In this document: positions 16,734 to 25,160 of the stretch, piece by piece
How the letters are laid out: every line of letters starts with the position of its first letter
How positions within the stretch are numbered: the stretch's first letter is position 1
DNA from: F23-D06 sp963603365
GTDB taxonomy: Bacteria; Bacteroidota; Bacteroidia; Bacteroidales; WCHB1-69
Assembly: GCA_963603365.1 (NCBI GenBank)
Contig: CAVCMI010000016.1
Location: 1 to 46,691 of the forward strand
DNA: 46,691 nt
Direction of reading: 5' to 3'
Notes under the pieces: generated by a model
The model's input: the letters and a program-made list of their open reading frames with translations, nothing else
Told to the model about the DNA's origin: nothing
Database searches by the model: none
Translations under genes and position numbers: made by a program

Positions 16734-17396
16734 ATGGAAAAAGCTCAAATGCGTGAAATCATCGCCAAAAGGGTTGCCAAAGAACTCAAGGACGGCGATA
16801 TTGTTAATTTGGGAATAGGTCTTCCGACAATGGTGCCTGATTATCTGCCAAAAGACGTGCATGTGATTCTCCAGACAGAAAACGGCATGATCGGCATGGG
16901 CTCGACGCCAGAGGCCGGTCAAGAAGACGAGAACCTCATCAACTCCGGCGGCGGCTTCATCACGGCACAGCCCGGCGCGGCCTCTTTCAGTTCTGCCGAG
17001 TCTTTCGCCCTCATCCGCGGCGGACATGTGAACGCAACCGTTTTGGGTGCTATGCAGGTTGACGAGAAAGGAGACATTGCCAACTGGATGATTCCCGGCA
17101 AACTCACCCCGGGCATGGGCGGCGCCATGGACCTGCTGGTCGGCGCGAAAACGGTTATCGTGGCAATGGAACATACCCAGAAAGGGAATCCTAAGATACT
17201 TCACAAGTGCACGCTTCCGCTGACGGCAAAGGGACAGGTCAATATGATTGTCACGGAAATGTGCGTGATGGTGGTAACCCCGGACGGGCTGGTGCTCACG
17301 GAACTGCACCCCGAGTTCACCGTTGATGACGTAAGGAAAGCCACCGAAGCAGACTTCACCGTTTCTCCGGACCTCAAGCAGATGCAGCTCGACTGA
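16734..17396 (+). CDS. atoA: CoA-transferase beta subunit (3-oxoacid/butyrate-acetoacetate type)
   Basis: A 220-residue family I CoA-transferase subunit B. The catalytic glutamate is E49 in TENGMIGMG, and the conserved SGGGFITAQPGAASF segment follows. The start is the ATG at 16734 (MEKAQMREII). The enzyme moves CoA between short acids such as acetoacetate, butyrate and acetate, and needs an alpha subunit to form the full enzyme. The alpha gene is not next to it nor anywhere in the window, which is unusual. It heads a plus-strand run with acyl-CoA dehydrogenase and etfBA. The same gene order is known from Porphyromonas lysine-to-butyrate clusters. Substrate is inferred. Confidence 0.9.
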   Translation: MEKAQMREIIAKRVAKELKDGDIVNLGIGLPTMVPDYLPKDVHVILQTENGMIGMGSTPEAGQEDENLINSGGGFITAQPGAASFSSAESFALIRGGHVNATVLGAMQVDEKGDIANWMIPGKLTPGMGGAMDLLVGAKTVIVAMEHTQKGNPKILHKCTLPLTAKGQVNMIVTEMCVMVVTPDGLVLTELHPEFTVDDVRKATEADFTVSPDLKQMQLD

Positions 17397-17492
17397 TCCG
17401 GCGGGCCAAAGCTGCTTTGCATGGCCTCACATCACCGGATGGAACTCACAGAACGAATGAAATAACAATACCAATACAATATTTATAAAAAT

Positions 17493-18632
17493 ATGGATTT
17501 TAGCTTGAACAAAAGAGAAGAACTCTTCTTGCAGATGATTCGCAAATTTGCTGCCGAAGAAGTTCAGCCATTGGCCGCGGAAGTCGATGACCAGGAGCGC
17601 TTTCCCGTCGAGACTGTCGAAAAGATGGCCCGCATAGGCATCATGGGCATTCCTATCCCCGTGGAATACGGCGGACAGGGCGGCACTAACCAAATGTACA
17701 TCAAGGCAGTAGAAGAGCTGTCGAAAGTGTGCGCCACCACCGGCGTGATTGTCAGCGCGCACACGTCCCTCTGCATGAACCCGATTCTGGAGTTCGGCAC
17801 GGAAGAGCAGAAGAAGAAGTATCTGCCTAAGCTGGCGTCCGGGGAATGGATCGGCGCATTCGGCCTTACAGAGCCCAATGCCGGCACCGATGCCGCCATG
17901 CAGCAGACCACGGCCGTGCTCGACGGCAACGAATGGGTGCTCAACGGCAGCAAGATCTTCATCACCAACGCCGGATACGCCCACGTCTATGTGGTTATGG
18001 CCATGACGGACAAGTCGCAAGGCACCAGAGGCATCTCCGCCTTTATCGTTGAGAAAGACACCCCCGGCTTTTCTATCGGCAAGAAAGAGAAAAAGATGGG
18101 CATCCGCGGTTCAGCCACCTGCGAGCTGATATTCGAGAACTGCCGTATCCCGAAAGAGAACCTTTTGGGTGAAACGGGGAAAGGCTTCAAGATTGCCATG
18201 ATGACCCTCGACGGCGGGCGCATCGGCATCGCTTCCCAGGCTCTCGGCATCGCCCAGGGCGCCATGGATGTTACCGTAAAATACACAAAAGAGAGAAAAC
18301 AGTTCGGCAAGCCTATCAGCGCTTTCCAAAACACGCAGTTCCAGATGGCCGACCTCCAAGCCAAGATTGAGGCCGCACGCCTGCTGGTCTATAAGGCCGC
18401 CTGGAAGAAGGACATGCATCTTCCGTATTCTGTGGATGCCGCTATGGCAAAACTCTTCGCCGCTGACACGGCCATGGAGACGACGACAAAGTGCCTCCAG
18501 TTCCACGGCGGATACGGCTATACCCGCGAGTATGAAATAGAACGCATGATGCGCGATGCCAAGATCACGGAGATCTACGAAGGGACTTCGGAAGTCCAGA
18601 GAATGGTCATTGCCGGACAATTGTTCAAATAA
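17493..18632 (+). CDS. bcd: Short-chain acyl-CoA dehydrogenase (butyryl-CoA dehydrogenase type)
   Basis: A 379-residue acyl-CoA dehydrogenase of usual length. Visible are the FAD/substrate segment FGLTEPNAGTDA (near 124-135), ERKQFGKPIS (near 267-276) and the catalytic base E363 in IYEGTSEVQ. Directly followed by etfB and etfA, it most likely reduces crotonyl-CoA to butyryl-CoA with electrons passed through the electron-transfer flavoprotein. It could equally act on another short acyl-CoA. The gap of 96 bases after the CoA-transferase gene holds no obvious promoter or terminator. Confidence 0.93.
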   Translation: MDFSLNKREELFLQMIRKFAAEEVQPLAAEVDDQERFPVETVEKMARIGIMGIPIPVEYGGQGGTNQMYIKAVEELSKVCATTGVIVSAHTSLCMNPILEFGTEEQKKKYLPKLASGEWIGAFGLTEPNAGTDAAMQQTTAVLDGNEWVLNGSKIFITNAGYAHVYVVMAMTDKSQGTRGISAFIVEKDTPGFSIGKKEKKMGIRGSATCELIFENCRIPKENLLGETGKGFKIAMMTLDGGRIGIASQALGIAQGAMDVTVKYTKERKQFGKPISAFQNTQFQMADLQAKIEAARLLVYKAAWKKDMHLPYSVDAAMAKLFAADTAMETTTKCLQFHGGYGYTREYEIERMMRDAKITEIYEGTSEVQRMVIAGQLFK

Positions 18633-18654
18633 TCAACTTACACCACAAGAGACT

Positions 18655-19437
18655 ATGAATATTATTGTAACGATAAAACAGGTTCCCAACACTAATGTCA
18701 TCAAGATTGACCCTGTCAAGGGCACGCTGATCAGGGAAGGCGTTCCCAGCATATTGAACCCGGACGATGCCGCAGCCCTCGAGATGGCCCTGCAGCTGAA
18801 AGACAAGTTCGGTGCGCATGTGACCGTTCTGACCATGGGGCCGCTCCAGGCAGACGTCATCTGCCGCGAGGCTTTCGCAATGGGGGCCGACCGTGCCGTG
18901 CTTTTGTCTGACCGCAAATTTGCCGGGGCCGACACGCTTGCCACTTCGTACGCGCTTTCCTGCGCTGTCCGCGAAATCGGTTACGACCTCATTCTTGCAG
19001 GCCGTCAGGCCATCGACGGCGACACGGCACAGACGCCGGTGTCTCTGGCCCAACACCTTGACCTCCCGCAAGTCACCTACGCCATGAACCTCGAGTTCGA
19101 CGGCAACAAACGATGCACCGTAACGAAGGAGACAGAAGAGGGTTACCAGATACTCGAAGTGGAAACCCCTTGCGTGCTCACCGTGCTCTCTTCCGCCCTG
19201 AAACCACGCTATATGACCGTGAAAGGCATCATGGAAGCGTACGACAAGGAAGTTGAGGTGTGGAGCGCCGACAAACTTCAAGTGGACGAAAAACGCCTCG
19301 GACTCTCCGGCTCTCCGACACGCGTGAAAAAGTCTTTCGCCAAACCGCAGAAACAGCCTGGCGAAATCTTTGAACTGAGCCCGGACGAGGCTGTCGAGCT
19401 TATCGTCAACAAACTGAAAGAGAAACATATTATTTAA
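18655..19437 (+). CDS. etfB: Electron transfer flavoprotein beta subunit
   Basis: A 260-residue EtfB, counted from the ATG at 18655 (MNIIVTIKQVPNT); an upstream in-frame ATG overlaps bcd and is not needed. The segment AGRQAIDGDTAQTP (near 121-134) resembles EtfB of the electron-bifurcating Bcd-EtfAB complexes of butyrate-forming anaerobes. It binds the second flavin or NADH together with EtfA. It is 22 bases after bcd and 17 before etfA, so the three form one unit. Whether it truly bifurcates electrons to ferredoxin cannot be settled from the sequence. Confidence 0.95.
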   Translation: MNIIVTIKQVPNTNVIKIDPVKGTLIREGVPSILNPDDAAALEMALQLKDKFGAHVTVLTMGPLQADVICREAFAMGADRAVLLSDRKFAGADTLATSYALSCAVREIGYDLILAGRQAIDGDTAQTPVSLAQHLDLPQVTYAMNLEFDGNKRCTVTKETEEGYQILEVETPCVLTVLSSALKPRYMTVKGIMEAYDKEVEVWSADKLQVDEKRLGLSGSPTRVKKSFAKPQKQPGEIFELSPDEAVELIVNKLKEKHII

Positions 19438-19454
19438 CCGAGAACCGAACAAAG

Positions 19455-20462
19455 ATGGAAAAATCCGATTATAAGAACATTCATGTATTCGTTGAACAGC
19501 GCGACGGCATCATCCAACCCGTAGCGTTGGAACTGCTCGGTAAGGCACATGAGCTTTCGGCTGACCTTAAGGAAAAAGTCGTTGCCGTGCTTGCCGGACA
19601 CAACATCAAGGACCAGGCACAGATGCTCATCGAGTACGGAGCAGACGAGGTCATCTGTATGGACGCTCCCGAACTCGAGCACTACCTGACTGAGCAATAT
19701 ACGCAAGCCATCTGCCAAATGGTGCAGGCTTACAACCCCAGCATCATACTGATCGGCGCCTCTACGATAGGCCGCGACCTGGCCCCGAGGCTTGCCTGTC
19801 GCCTGAACACCGGACTTACCGCCGACTGTACCAAACTGGAGATCACGGAAGACATGCAGCTTGCCTCCACACGGCCCGCTTTCGGCGGCAACCTGATGGC
19901 CACGATCCTGAATACGGAGCACAGACCGCAGATGTCAACCGTCCGTCCGGGTGTGATGCAGAAAATGGAACGCGACGCTTCCCGCAAAGGCGAGGTCGTT
20001 GACTTCAAGCCCGAGTTCGACAGCAGCAAATTCAAAGTCCGTCTGGTCAAGGACGTCAAGAAAGACAAAGGCGCTGTTGACATCACAGAGGCCAAGATTC
20101 TCGTTTCCGGCGGCCGCGGCGTCGGCAACAAGGCCGGCTTCGAAGAACTGCAGGCCTTGGCAGACGTGCTGCCCGGCGCAGAGGTCTCCTCTTCTCGCGC
20201 AATGGTGGACGCCGGCGTCATCGACCACAGCCGTCAGGTTGGCCAGACCGGCAAGACCGTCCGCCCGGCGCTCTATATGGCATGCGGCATCAGCGGCGCC
20301 ATCCAGCACCTCGCCGGCATGGAAGAGTCCGACTTCATCATTGCCATCAACAAAGACAAATTCGCCCCGATATTCGGTGTCTCCGATGTGAGCATCGTGG
20401 GCGATGTACACAAAATCATCCCGATGCTTACCGCCAGACTGGCCAAAGAAATCAGGAAATAA
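19455..20462 (+). CDS. etfA: Electron transfer flavoprotein alpha subunit
   Basis: A 335-residue EtfA. The C-terminal FAD domain is complete: SGGRG at 218-222, SSR at 246-248, GQTGKTV at 263-269 and GISGAIQH at 278-285, and it closes with IVGDVHKIIPML. The N-terminal domain pairs with EtfB. The protein shuttles electrons between the acyl-CoA dehydrogenase and the rest of the cell. No extra ferredoxin domain is fused at the N-terminus, unlike some clostridial EtfA. Its stop codon is two bases before the LolD-like start codon. Confidence 0.95.
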   Translation: MEKSDYKNIHVFVEQRDGIIQPVALELLGKAHELSADLKEKVVAVLAGHNIKDQAQMLIEYGADEVICMDAPELEHYLTEQYTQAICQMVQAYNPSIILIGASTIGRDLAPRLACRLNTGLTADCTKLEITEDMQLASTRPAFGGNLMATILNTEHRPQMSTVRPGVMQKMERDASRKGEVVDFKPEFDSSKFKVRLVKDVKKDKGAVDITEAKILVSGGRGVGNKAGFEELQALADVLPGAEVSSSRAMVDAGVIDHSRQVGQTGKTVRPALYMACGISGAIQHLAGMEESDFIIAINKDKFAPIFGVSDVSIVGDVHKIIPMLTARLAKEIRK

Positions 20463-20464
20463 CA

Positions 20465-21121
20465 ATGATCGAATTACGTCGCGTAGAGAAAAGCTATGGC
20501 GCCCTGCATGTGCTGAAAGCCGTAGACCTCACGATAGACAGTTCCAAAGTGGTAGCGATTGTCGGCCCCTCGGGGGCCGGCAAGTCCACTTTGCTGCACC
20601 TTATGGGCACGCTCGACCGCCCCGACTCGGGAAAGATAGTCCTGAACGGCACCGACATCTCTAAACTTAACGACGACCGGCTTTCTGAATACCGAAGCCG
20701 GCATATCGGGTTCGTATATCAGTTTCATCACCTGCTGCCCGAATTTACCGCCGTCGAGAATGTCGCGATGCCTGGAATGATTGCCGGACTAAAGAAAAAA
20801 GAGGCCATGCTTCACGCCGAGGAGCTGCTCGACTTCCTGAGACTCAAGGAACGCAAAGACCACAAACCCTCCGAACTCTCTGGCGGCGAACAACAGCGCG
20901 TTGCCGTGGCAAGGGCTCTGATGAACAATCCGGAATTGATACTTGCCGACGAACCCTCCGGAAACCTTGATACGGAAAATGCCCGTAAACTGCACCGGCT
21001 GTTCTTTGAACTTCGCGACCGGTTTCACCAAACTTTCGTCATCGTTACGCATAACGAGGAGCTGGCCTCGCTGTCCGACCGCAAAATAGTGCTTCAGGAC
21101 GGCAAAGTGATCTCGCAATAG
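20465..21121 (+). CDS. lolD: ABC transporter ATPase, LolD-like
   Basis: A 218-residue ATP-binding subunit with Walker A GPSGAGKS (34-41), signature LSGGEQ (138-143), Walker B LILADE (158-163) and the switch histidine in VTHN (near 195). It belongs to the LolD/MacB group; LolD drives release of lipoproteins from the inner membrane with LolC/E, which are not here. It begins two bases after etfA, so it is probably read from the same transcript although it has no obvious link to acyl-CoA reduction. A lipoprotein gene follows 12 bases later. Assignment to LolD rather than another MacB-type ATPase is likely but not certain. Confidence 0.85.
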   Translation: MIELRRVEKSYGALHVLKAVDLTIDSSKVVAIVGPSGAGKSTLLHLMGTLDRPDSGKIVLNGTDISKLNDDRLSEYRSRHIGFVYQFHHLLPEFTAVENVAMPGMIAGLKKKEAMLHAEELLDFLRLKERKDHKPSELSGGEQQRVAVARALMNNPELILADEPSGNLDTENARKLHRLFFELRDRFHQTFVIVTHNEELASLSDRKIVLQDGKVISQ

Positions 21122-21133
21122 CCTATCCCCACG

Positions 21134-21736
21134 ATGCCCGTCAACAAAAAAACACGGCTGTTCTTTCTTCTCGCCCTCTGCCTCGTTGCAGGCGGATGCA
21201 GCGTCATTCAGTTTGCGCGTCTCGCAAAATGCGAGTTCGAGATGGATCGCGTGGCAGACGTCCTCTGGGCCGGCATCAACATGAGCAACGTCAACGGACT
21301 GGCAGACCTTTCCGTCTCCAATATGACGAAGGCTGCCAAGGCCATCAAAGACAAGGATTTCAACGTCTCATGCAAAGTGATGGTCAAGGTGAAAAACAAC
21401 ACCCATAACATAGCCCGGCTCATCGGCTACGACTATGAACTCTTCCTTGAGGGCAAGTTCTTGGCCACAGGCAGCAGCCACAACGTTGAGTATTTCGTCA
21501 ATCCGTCTGAAACCACCACCATCCCCGTCCCCGTCCAGGTCAATTTTGCCGACGTGATGAAGAAAAAGGAGATCGGCGACATCATACGCTGCGTCAGGAA
21601 CCTTAACGGTTCCGGCAGCGACAAGGAATCGAATGTTGCCGTCAAGTTCACGCCGTACCTCTCTGTCGGCAGGAAACAGATGAAGCTTCCTGCCGTAACA
21701 TTACACCAAACCATCCGTTCCGAAAAAACAAACTGA
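21134..21736 (+). CDS. Predicted lipoprotein with LEA-type (WHy-like) fold
   Basis: A 200-residue protein. The signal sequence ends in a lipobox-like AGGC with the acceptor Cys at about 22. The rest has the alternating pattern of LEA-14/WHy beta-sandwich domains, including VMVKVKNNTHNIARLIGYDYELFLEG and a proline-rich strand near 128-134. Such lipoproteins occur in many Bacteroidota and their function is not known. It lies 12 bases downstream of the LolD-like gene, probably in the same transcript. The lipobox is slightly atypical because A, not L, stands at -3. Confidence 0.7.
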   Translation: MPVNKKTRLFFLLALCLVAGGCSVIQFARLAKCEFEMDRVADVLWAGINMSNVNGLADLSVSNMTKAAKAIKDKDFNVSCKVMVKVKNNTHNIARLIGYDYELFLEGKFLATGSSHNVEYFVNPSETTTIPVPVQVNFADVMKKKEIGDIIRCVRNLNGSGSDKESNVAVKFTPYLSVGRKQMKLPAVTLHQTIRSEKTN

Positions 21737-21822
21737 CCTTTTCCCCGGAATCGCCCCGTCTTGAGACGAAAATAAGACAACATATTTCTTTTCACATTAT
21801 CAAAACAGAAAAAAACAAAACT

Positions 21823-22311
21823 ATGATTCAACGAATCCAATCTCTATTCCTGCTTGTTGCAGCCGTCATCCCCATTGTATTGCTTTTTATCCCGATAGGT
21901 TACGTCACTACGGCGGACGAGCATTATGTTTACAATTCTTTGGTTCTGAAACTCAACATTCCTGACGGCATGGCCGCCATACGTCTCTATTATGTCGCAT
22001 TCTGCCTCGTTCTCACGGCCGCCCTCTCACTTGTCGCCCTGTTCAGCTACAAAAAACGCGTTCGTCAGGTGCAGATTGTCTCCATCACAATGATTGTGTA
22101 TCTCATCACCCTGATGCTGATGCTGTGGGTTTGCCCGGATATCATTTTCACCAAATACTTTTCCTCAAGAAGCATAGAGTTCTCTTTCACTTTCGCAAAC
22201 AAGACCCTGATGCTGGTATTGGTCTTCATTGAAGCGATATGCCTTTTCATGGCCAACAAGTTCATCAAGAAAGACGAAAAACTGGTGCGTGCAGCCGACC
22301 GCCTGCGATAA
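21823..22311 (+). CDS. DUF4293 family four-helix membrane protein
   Basis: A 162-residue integral membrane protein starting MIQRIQSLFLLVAAV, the hallmark opening of DUF4293. Four membrane segments are visible at about 5-27, 55-75, 88-106 and 128-147. The family is confined to Bacteroidota, and no function is established. An 86-base gap separates it from the lipoprotein gene, without a clear terminator. It ends two bases before the convergent lamin-tail gene. Confidence 0.85.
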   Translation: MIQRIQSLFLLVAAVIPIVLLFIPIGYVTTADEHYVYNSLVLKLNIPDGMAAIRLYYVAFCLVLTAALSLVALFSYKKRVRQVQIVSITMIVYLITLMLMLWVCPDIIFTKYFSSRSIEFSFTFANKTLMLVLVFIEAICLFMANKFIKKDEKLVRAADRLR

Positions 22312-22313
22312 AC

Positions 22314-24035
22314 TCAGCGCACGGAAACCACCTTCTTGAAACGCCGGCTTTTGCCGTCAAGATTCCAGTACTGTACCGTCACGACATACATGCCTGACGG
22401 TACAGTCTGTTTATGGTCGTCGGTGCCGTCCCAACGGAACAGCGCCTCCTGGCTGCACAGTTCATTGTTTACCAAATGCCTGACCAAAAAGCCTTGTTGG
22501 CTGAAGATTCTGACAGTCACTCTGTTTTCGCCGGCAGGCATTGAAACTGAGATTTCGGCGTAATCTTCGAACCCGTCGTTGTCGGGCGAGATTACGGCGG
22601 GAGTGACGGCAAGCCCTGCGGTGACGGTTTCGTTCGAGGCTTGAGAGTTCCGGTATCCCGGCGTGGCAAACCCTGCCGTAGAAGAGGCCGAGTGCCAATT
22701 GTCTATCCGTTGGGTTGCCTGACTCGACGAGACACGCTCTAAACTTACGCCGGCAGTAGTGAGCAGTTTCGGATAATGCATATCGTTGGAATAGGAGAGA
22801 CGGTCGATGGTGCGGAGTGCCCGGTCTGTCAAGAACACTATTCCGGAGCCTGCCGCAAACGACGGCAAAGAATCGCACTCATACAAGGCGTTAGGGTCAG
22901 GACAGTCATACTGCGACATGGTGAGCGATTTGTTCTTGCACAAGGCACAGTAACCTTGCGGCATCAGCTGAATCCCTTGAGGAGCCGCTATGACAGCTTT
23001 TTTGGGGATCGTGTCGCCGCCCGAACCGATTTTCACATCTTTCAGGTCGATGATGCGGGAGGAACGGTTGTAAACTTCTATGAAATCGGCGTCTGTACCG
23101 TCTTTGGCATGGCTCAACACCTCATTGATGACAAGGTCAAACGGCTGCGGCTTTTCGGCAACGCCACAAGCAGCGCAGTCGGGGTAGGCGACCGTATTGC
23201 CGGAGCAGTCGCAAACGGCTTCGGGCAGGCAGACTCGGTACAGCGTGCCGGACTGTAGCGGCATAGAGCAGGTAAGGTCAAGCGCTGTATAGAACGGCGG
23301 CACTTCAGACACCTGCACGATGTCGGCATCCGGCTTTAGGGTGAAGTCGCCAGGCACAAAGGGGAGCGTAGGGCGTATGGGTTCTGACAAGAACACACGC
23401 AGGGTCGTGCTGTCGAGCAAGGTGACACGCTCGATGAAAGGCGCGACATAGTCTCCGGAAATACAACGAATCGAGTTCGGCGCGCCCGGTGTTCCGCCAT
23501 CCGGCGACTCGGAGGAGTCCCAATTGCCGGAACTCAGGCACGGCAGGCTCTCGTCTTTCATTTCCAGTGACCATCCGCCCAATTGCTTGACAGGCTCCGT
23601 ATGCCATTTCCGTTTGTAAGCCACTGCATGGACGGCTTCGTCATGATCGTCATACAGCACGATGGTCTGGCCGTCGTCGGCGAGACTCAACGACGACACC
23701 GTGCAGACCTGGACAGGGATGCTCTCAAACAGGCCCTTGTTCTTCGCGGCGACCACAATGGCATAGCCGCAGCTGTCAAGACGCATTTCCGGCAGGGCCT
23801 TGCTTGCGTTTCCGACCCTCAGTTTCCATCCGGACAGCACGCAAGGCTCCGGCCGGCGGCTGTGCAGTTCGACATACTCGGCAGCGGGCAGGCCTGTCGC
23901 GGGCGATGGCGTGGCCATGATCTCGCTGATGACGATGTCATAACGCTGCAACGTTTCTGACTGACTTACAACGGCATTTATGTTCGCAAGAACGAACAGC
24001 GACAACAAGGCAAAGGGTAGGGCAGAGGCTTTCAT
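22314..24035 (-). CDS. Secreted lamin-tail-domain protein with FlgD/CHU_C-like C-terminal domain
   Basis: A 573-residue exported protein. A signal peptide spans about 1-24. A lamin-tail domain starts at about 33 (VISEIMATPSP…AEYVELHS), a bacterial Ig-like segment lies near 195-275, and a second lamin-tail domain begins at about 305 (LVINEVLSHAKDGTDADFIEVYN). The last 95 residues start SPDNDGFEDY and end FRWDGTDDH…VPSGMYVVTVQY…VVSVR, the pattern of gliding-motility-associated/FlgD-like domains. Those are used as type IX secretion signals or surface anchors in this phylum. A porT-like gene in the same window supports such a system. The protein's own role is unknown. Confidence 0.85.
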   Translation of the reverse strand: MKASALPFALLSLFVLANINAVVSQSETLQRYDIVISEIMATPSPATGLPAAEYVELHSRRPEPCVLSGWKLRVGNASKALPEMRLDSCGYAIVVAAKNKGLFESIPVQVCTVSSLSLADDGQTIVLYDDHDEAVHAVAYKRKWHTEPVKQLGGWSLEMKDESLPCLSSGNWDSSESPDGGTPGAPNSIRCISGDYVAPFIERVTLLDSTTLRVFLSEPIRPTLPFVPGDFTLKPDADIVQVSEVPPFYTALDLTCSMPLQSGTLYRVCLPEAVCDCSGNTVAYPDCAACGVAEKPQPFDLVINEVLSHAKDGTDADFIEVYNRSSRIIDLKDVKIGSGGDTIPKKAVIAAPQGIQLMPQGYCALCKNKSLTMSQYDCPDPNALYECDSLPSFAAGSGIVFLTDRALRTIDRLSYSNDMHYPKLLTTAGVSLERVSSSQATQRIDNWHSASSTAGFATPGYRNSQASNETVTAGLAVTPAVISPDNDGFEDYAEISVSMPAGENRVTVRIFSQQGFLVRHLVNNELCSQEALFRWDGTDDHKQTVPSGMYVVTVQYWNLDGKSRRFKKVVSVR

Positions 24036-24074
24036 AAAAATATTCCGTTTTCATTTTCATTCTGCAAAAAATAG

Positions 24075-24082
24075 TACTTTTG
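24075..24082 (+). promoter_or_regulatory. Candidate -7 element for asd
   Basis: TACTTTTG matches TAnnTTTG, about 52 bases before the asd start codon. The -33 position is not convincing. An 8-bp inverted repeat follows at once in the leader. Confidence 0.45.
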
Positions 24083-24104
24083 CAACATTGTAAACGCAAT
24101 GTTG
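24083..24104. repeat. Inverted repeat in the asd leader
   Basis: CAACATTG (24083-24090) and CAATGTTG (24097-24104) form a perfect 8-bp palindrome around a 6-base spacer. It sits at the expected transcription start of asd and could be an operator. No regulator can be named. Confidence 0.55.
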
Positions 24105-24134
24105 TTAAATATATTGCACAAATTGTAAATAAAA

Positions 24135-25139
24135 ATGAAAATTGCTTTAGTCGGGGCCACGGGCCTGGTGGGGGAAATGATGTGTAAAGTACTTGAAGAA
24201 AGAGGGTTCGGTGGAGAAACGCTGATACCCGTAGCCTCCTCGAAGTCGTACGGCAGAACCATTCCATTCGGCGGGAAAACGTATCCGGTGATCAGTGCGG
24301 AGGAGGCCATTGAAAAGGCTCCGGACATTGCGCTTTTCTCTGCCGGCAGCGGACCTTCGCTCAAATACGCGCCCCTCTTTGCCGAAAAAGGGACGAAAGT
24401 GATAGACAACTCCTCCGCCTGGCGCAGCAATCCCGACATCCCTCTGGTGGTGCCGGAAGTGAACGGCGACGTGATCCGCAGCAACGACAATATCATTGCC
24501 AACCCCAACTGCTCCACCATACAGATGGTGATGGCGCTGTGCCCGCTGCACAGGAACTACGGCATCAAACGGCTTGTCGTCTCCACTTACCAGTCGGTGA
24601 CCGGTTCGGGCATGAAAGCCGTGAACCAGCTTGAGAAAGAGCGGAAAGGCGAAACCTGCGAGAAAGCCTACCCGCACCAGATAGACATGAACCTCTTCCC
24701 GCACGGCGGCACTTTCGAGGACAACGGCTACACCACCGAAGAGATGAAGTTGGTGAACGAAACCCGTAAGATTCTCGGAGACAACAACATTCAGGTAACT
24801 GCAACCGTTGTGCGCGTGCCTGTCACAGGCGGACATTCCGAAGCCGTCAACGTCGAGCTGCACCGCGACTTCCGTCTTGAGGACGTTGTCGAAATGCTTG
24901 GGAGCATGCCCGGCGTGGAAGTCCAGGACGACCCCGCCTGCGACCTCTATCCGATGCCGCTGACCGCCCAGGGACACGACGCTGTTTTCGTTGGCCGCAT
25001 ACGTCGCGACTTTTCACAACCCAACACGCTGAATTTATGGATAGTAGGGGATAACCTGCGCAAAGGAGCCGCCACCAACGCCGTACAGGTCGCAGAACTG
25101 GTACGTGAAAAATACCTGAAAAATGTTCCTTTTAAATAA
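24135..25139 (+). CDS. asd: Aspartate-semialdehyde dehydrogenase
   Basis: A 334-residue NADPH-dependent enzyme that makes aspartate semialdehyde from aspartyl phosphate, the branch point to lysine/diaminopimelate, threonine and methionine. The Rossmann motif is VGATGLVG (6-13), the catalytic cysteine is C126 in NPNCSTIQ, and the active-site histidine lies in VTGGHSE (near 232-238). The length is normal for the family. It begins a plus-strand unit with the EEP protein and the glycosyltransferase. An inverted repeat in the leader hints at regulation. Confidence 0.97.
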   Translation: MKIALVGATGLVGEMMCKVLEERGFGGETLIPVASSKSYGRTIPFGGKTYPVISAEEAIEKAPDIALFSAGSGPSLKYAPLFAEKGTKVIDNSSAWRSNPDIPLVVPEVNGDVIRSNDNIIANPNCSTIQMVMALCPLHRNYGIKRLVVSTYQSVTGSGMKAVNQLEKERKGETCEKAYPHQIDMNLFPHGGTFEDNGYTTEEMKLVNETRKILGDNNIQVTATVVRVPVTGGHSEAVNVELHRDFRLEDVVEMLGSMPGVEVQDDPACDLYPMPLTAQGHDAVFVGRIRRDFSQPNTLNLWIVGDNLRKGAATNAVQVAELVREKYLKNVPFK

Positions 25140-25160
25140 TTGTTAGTTAATTATTTCAAG

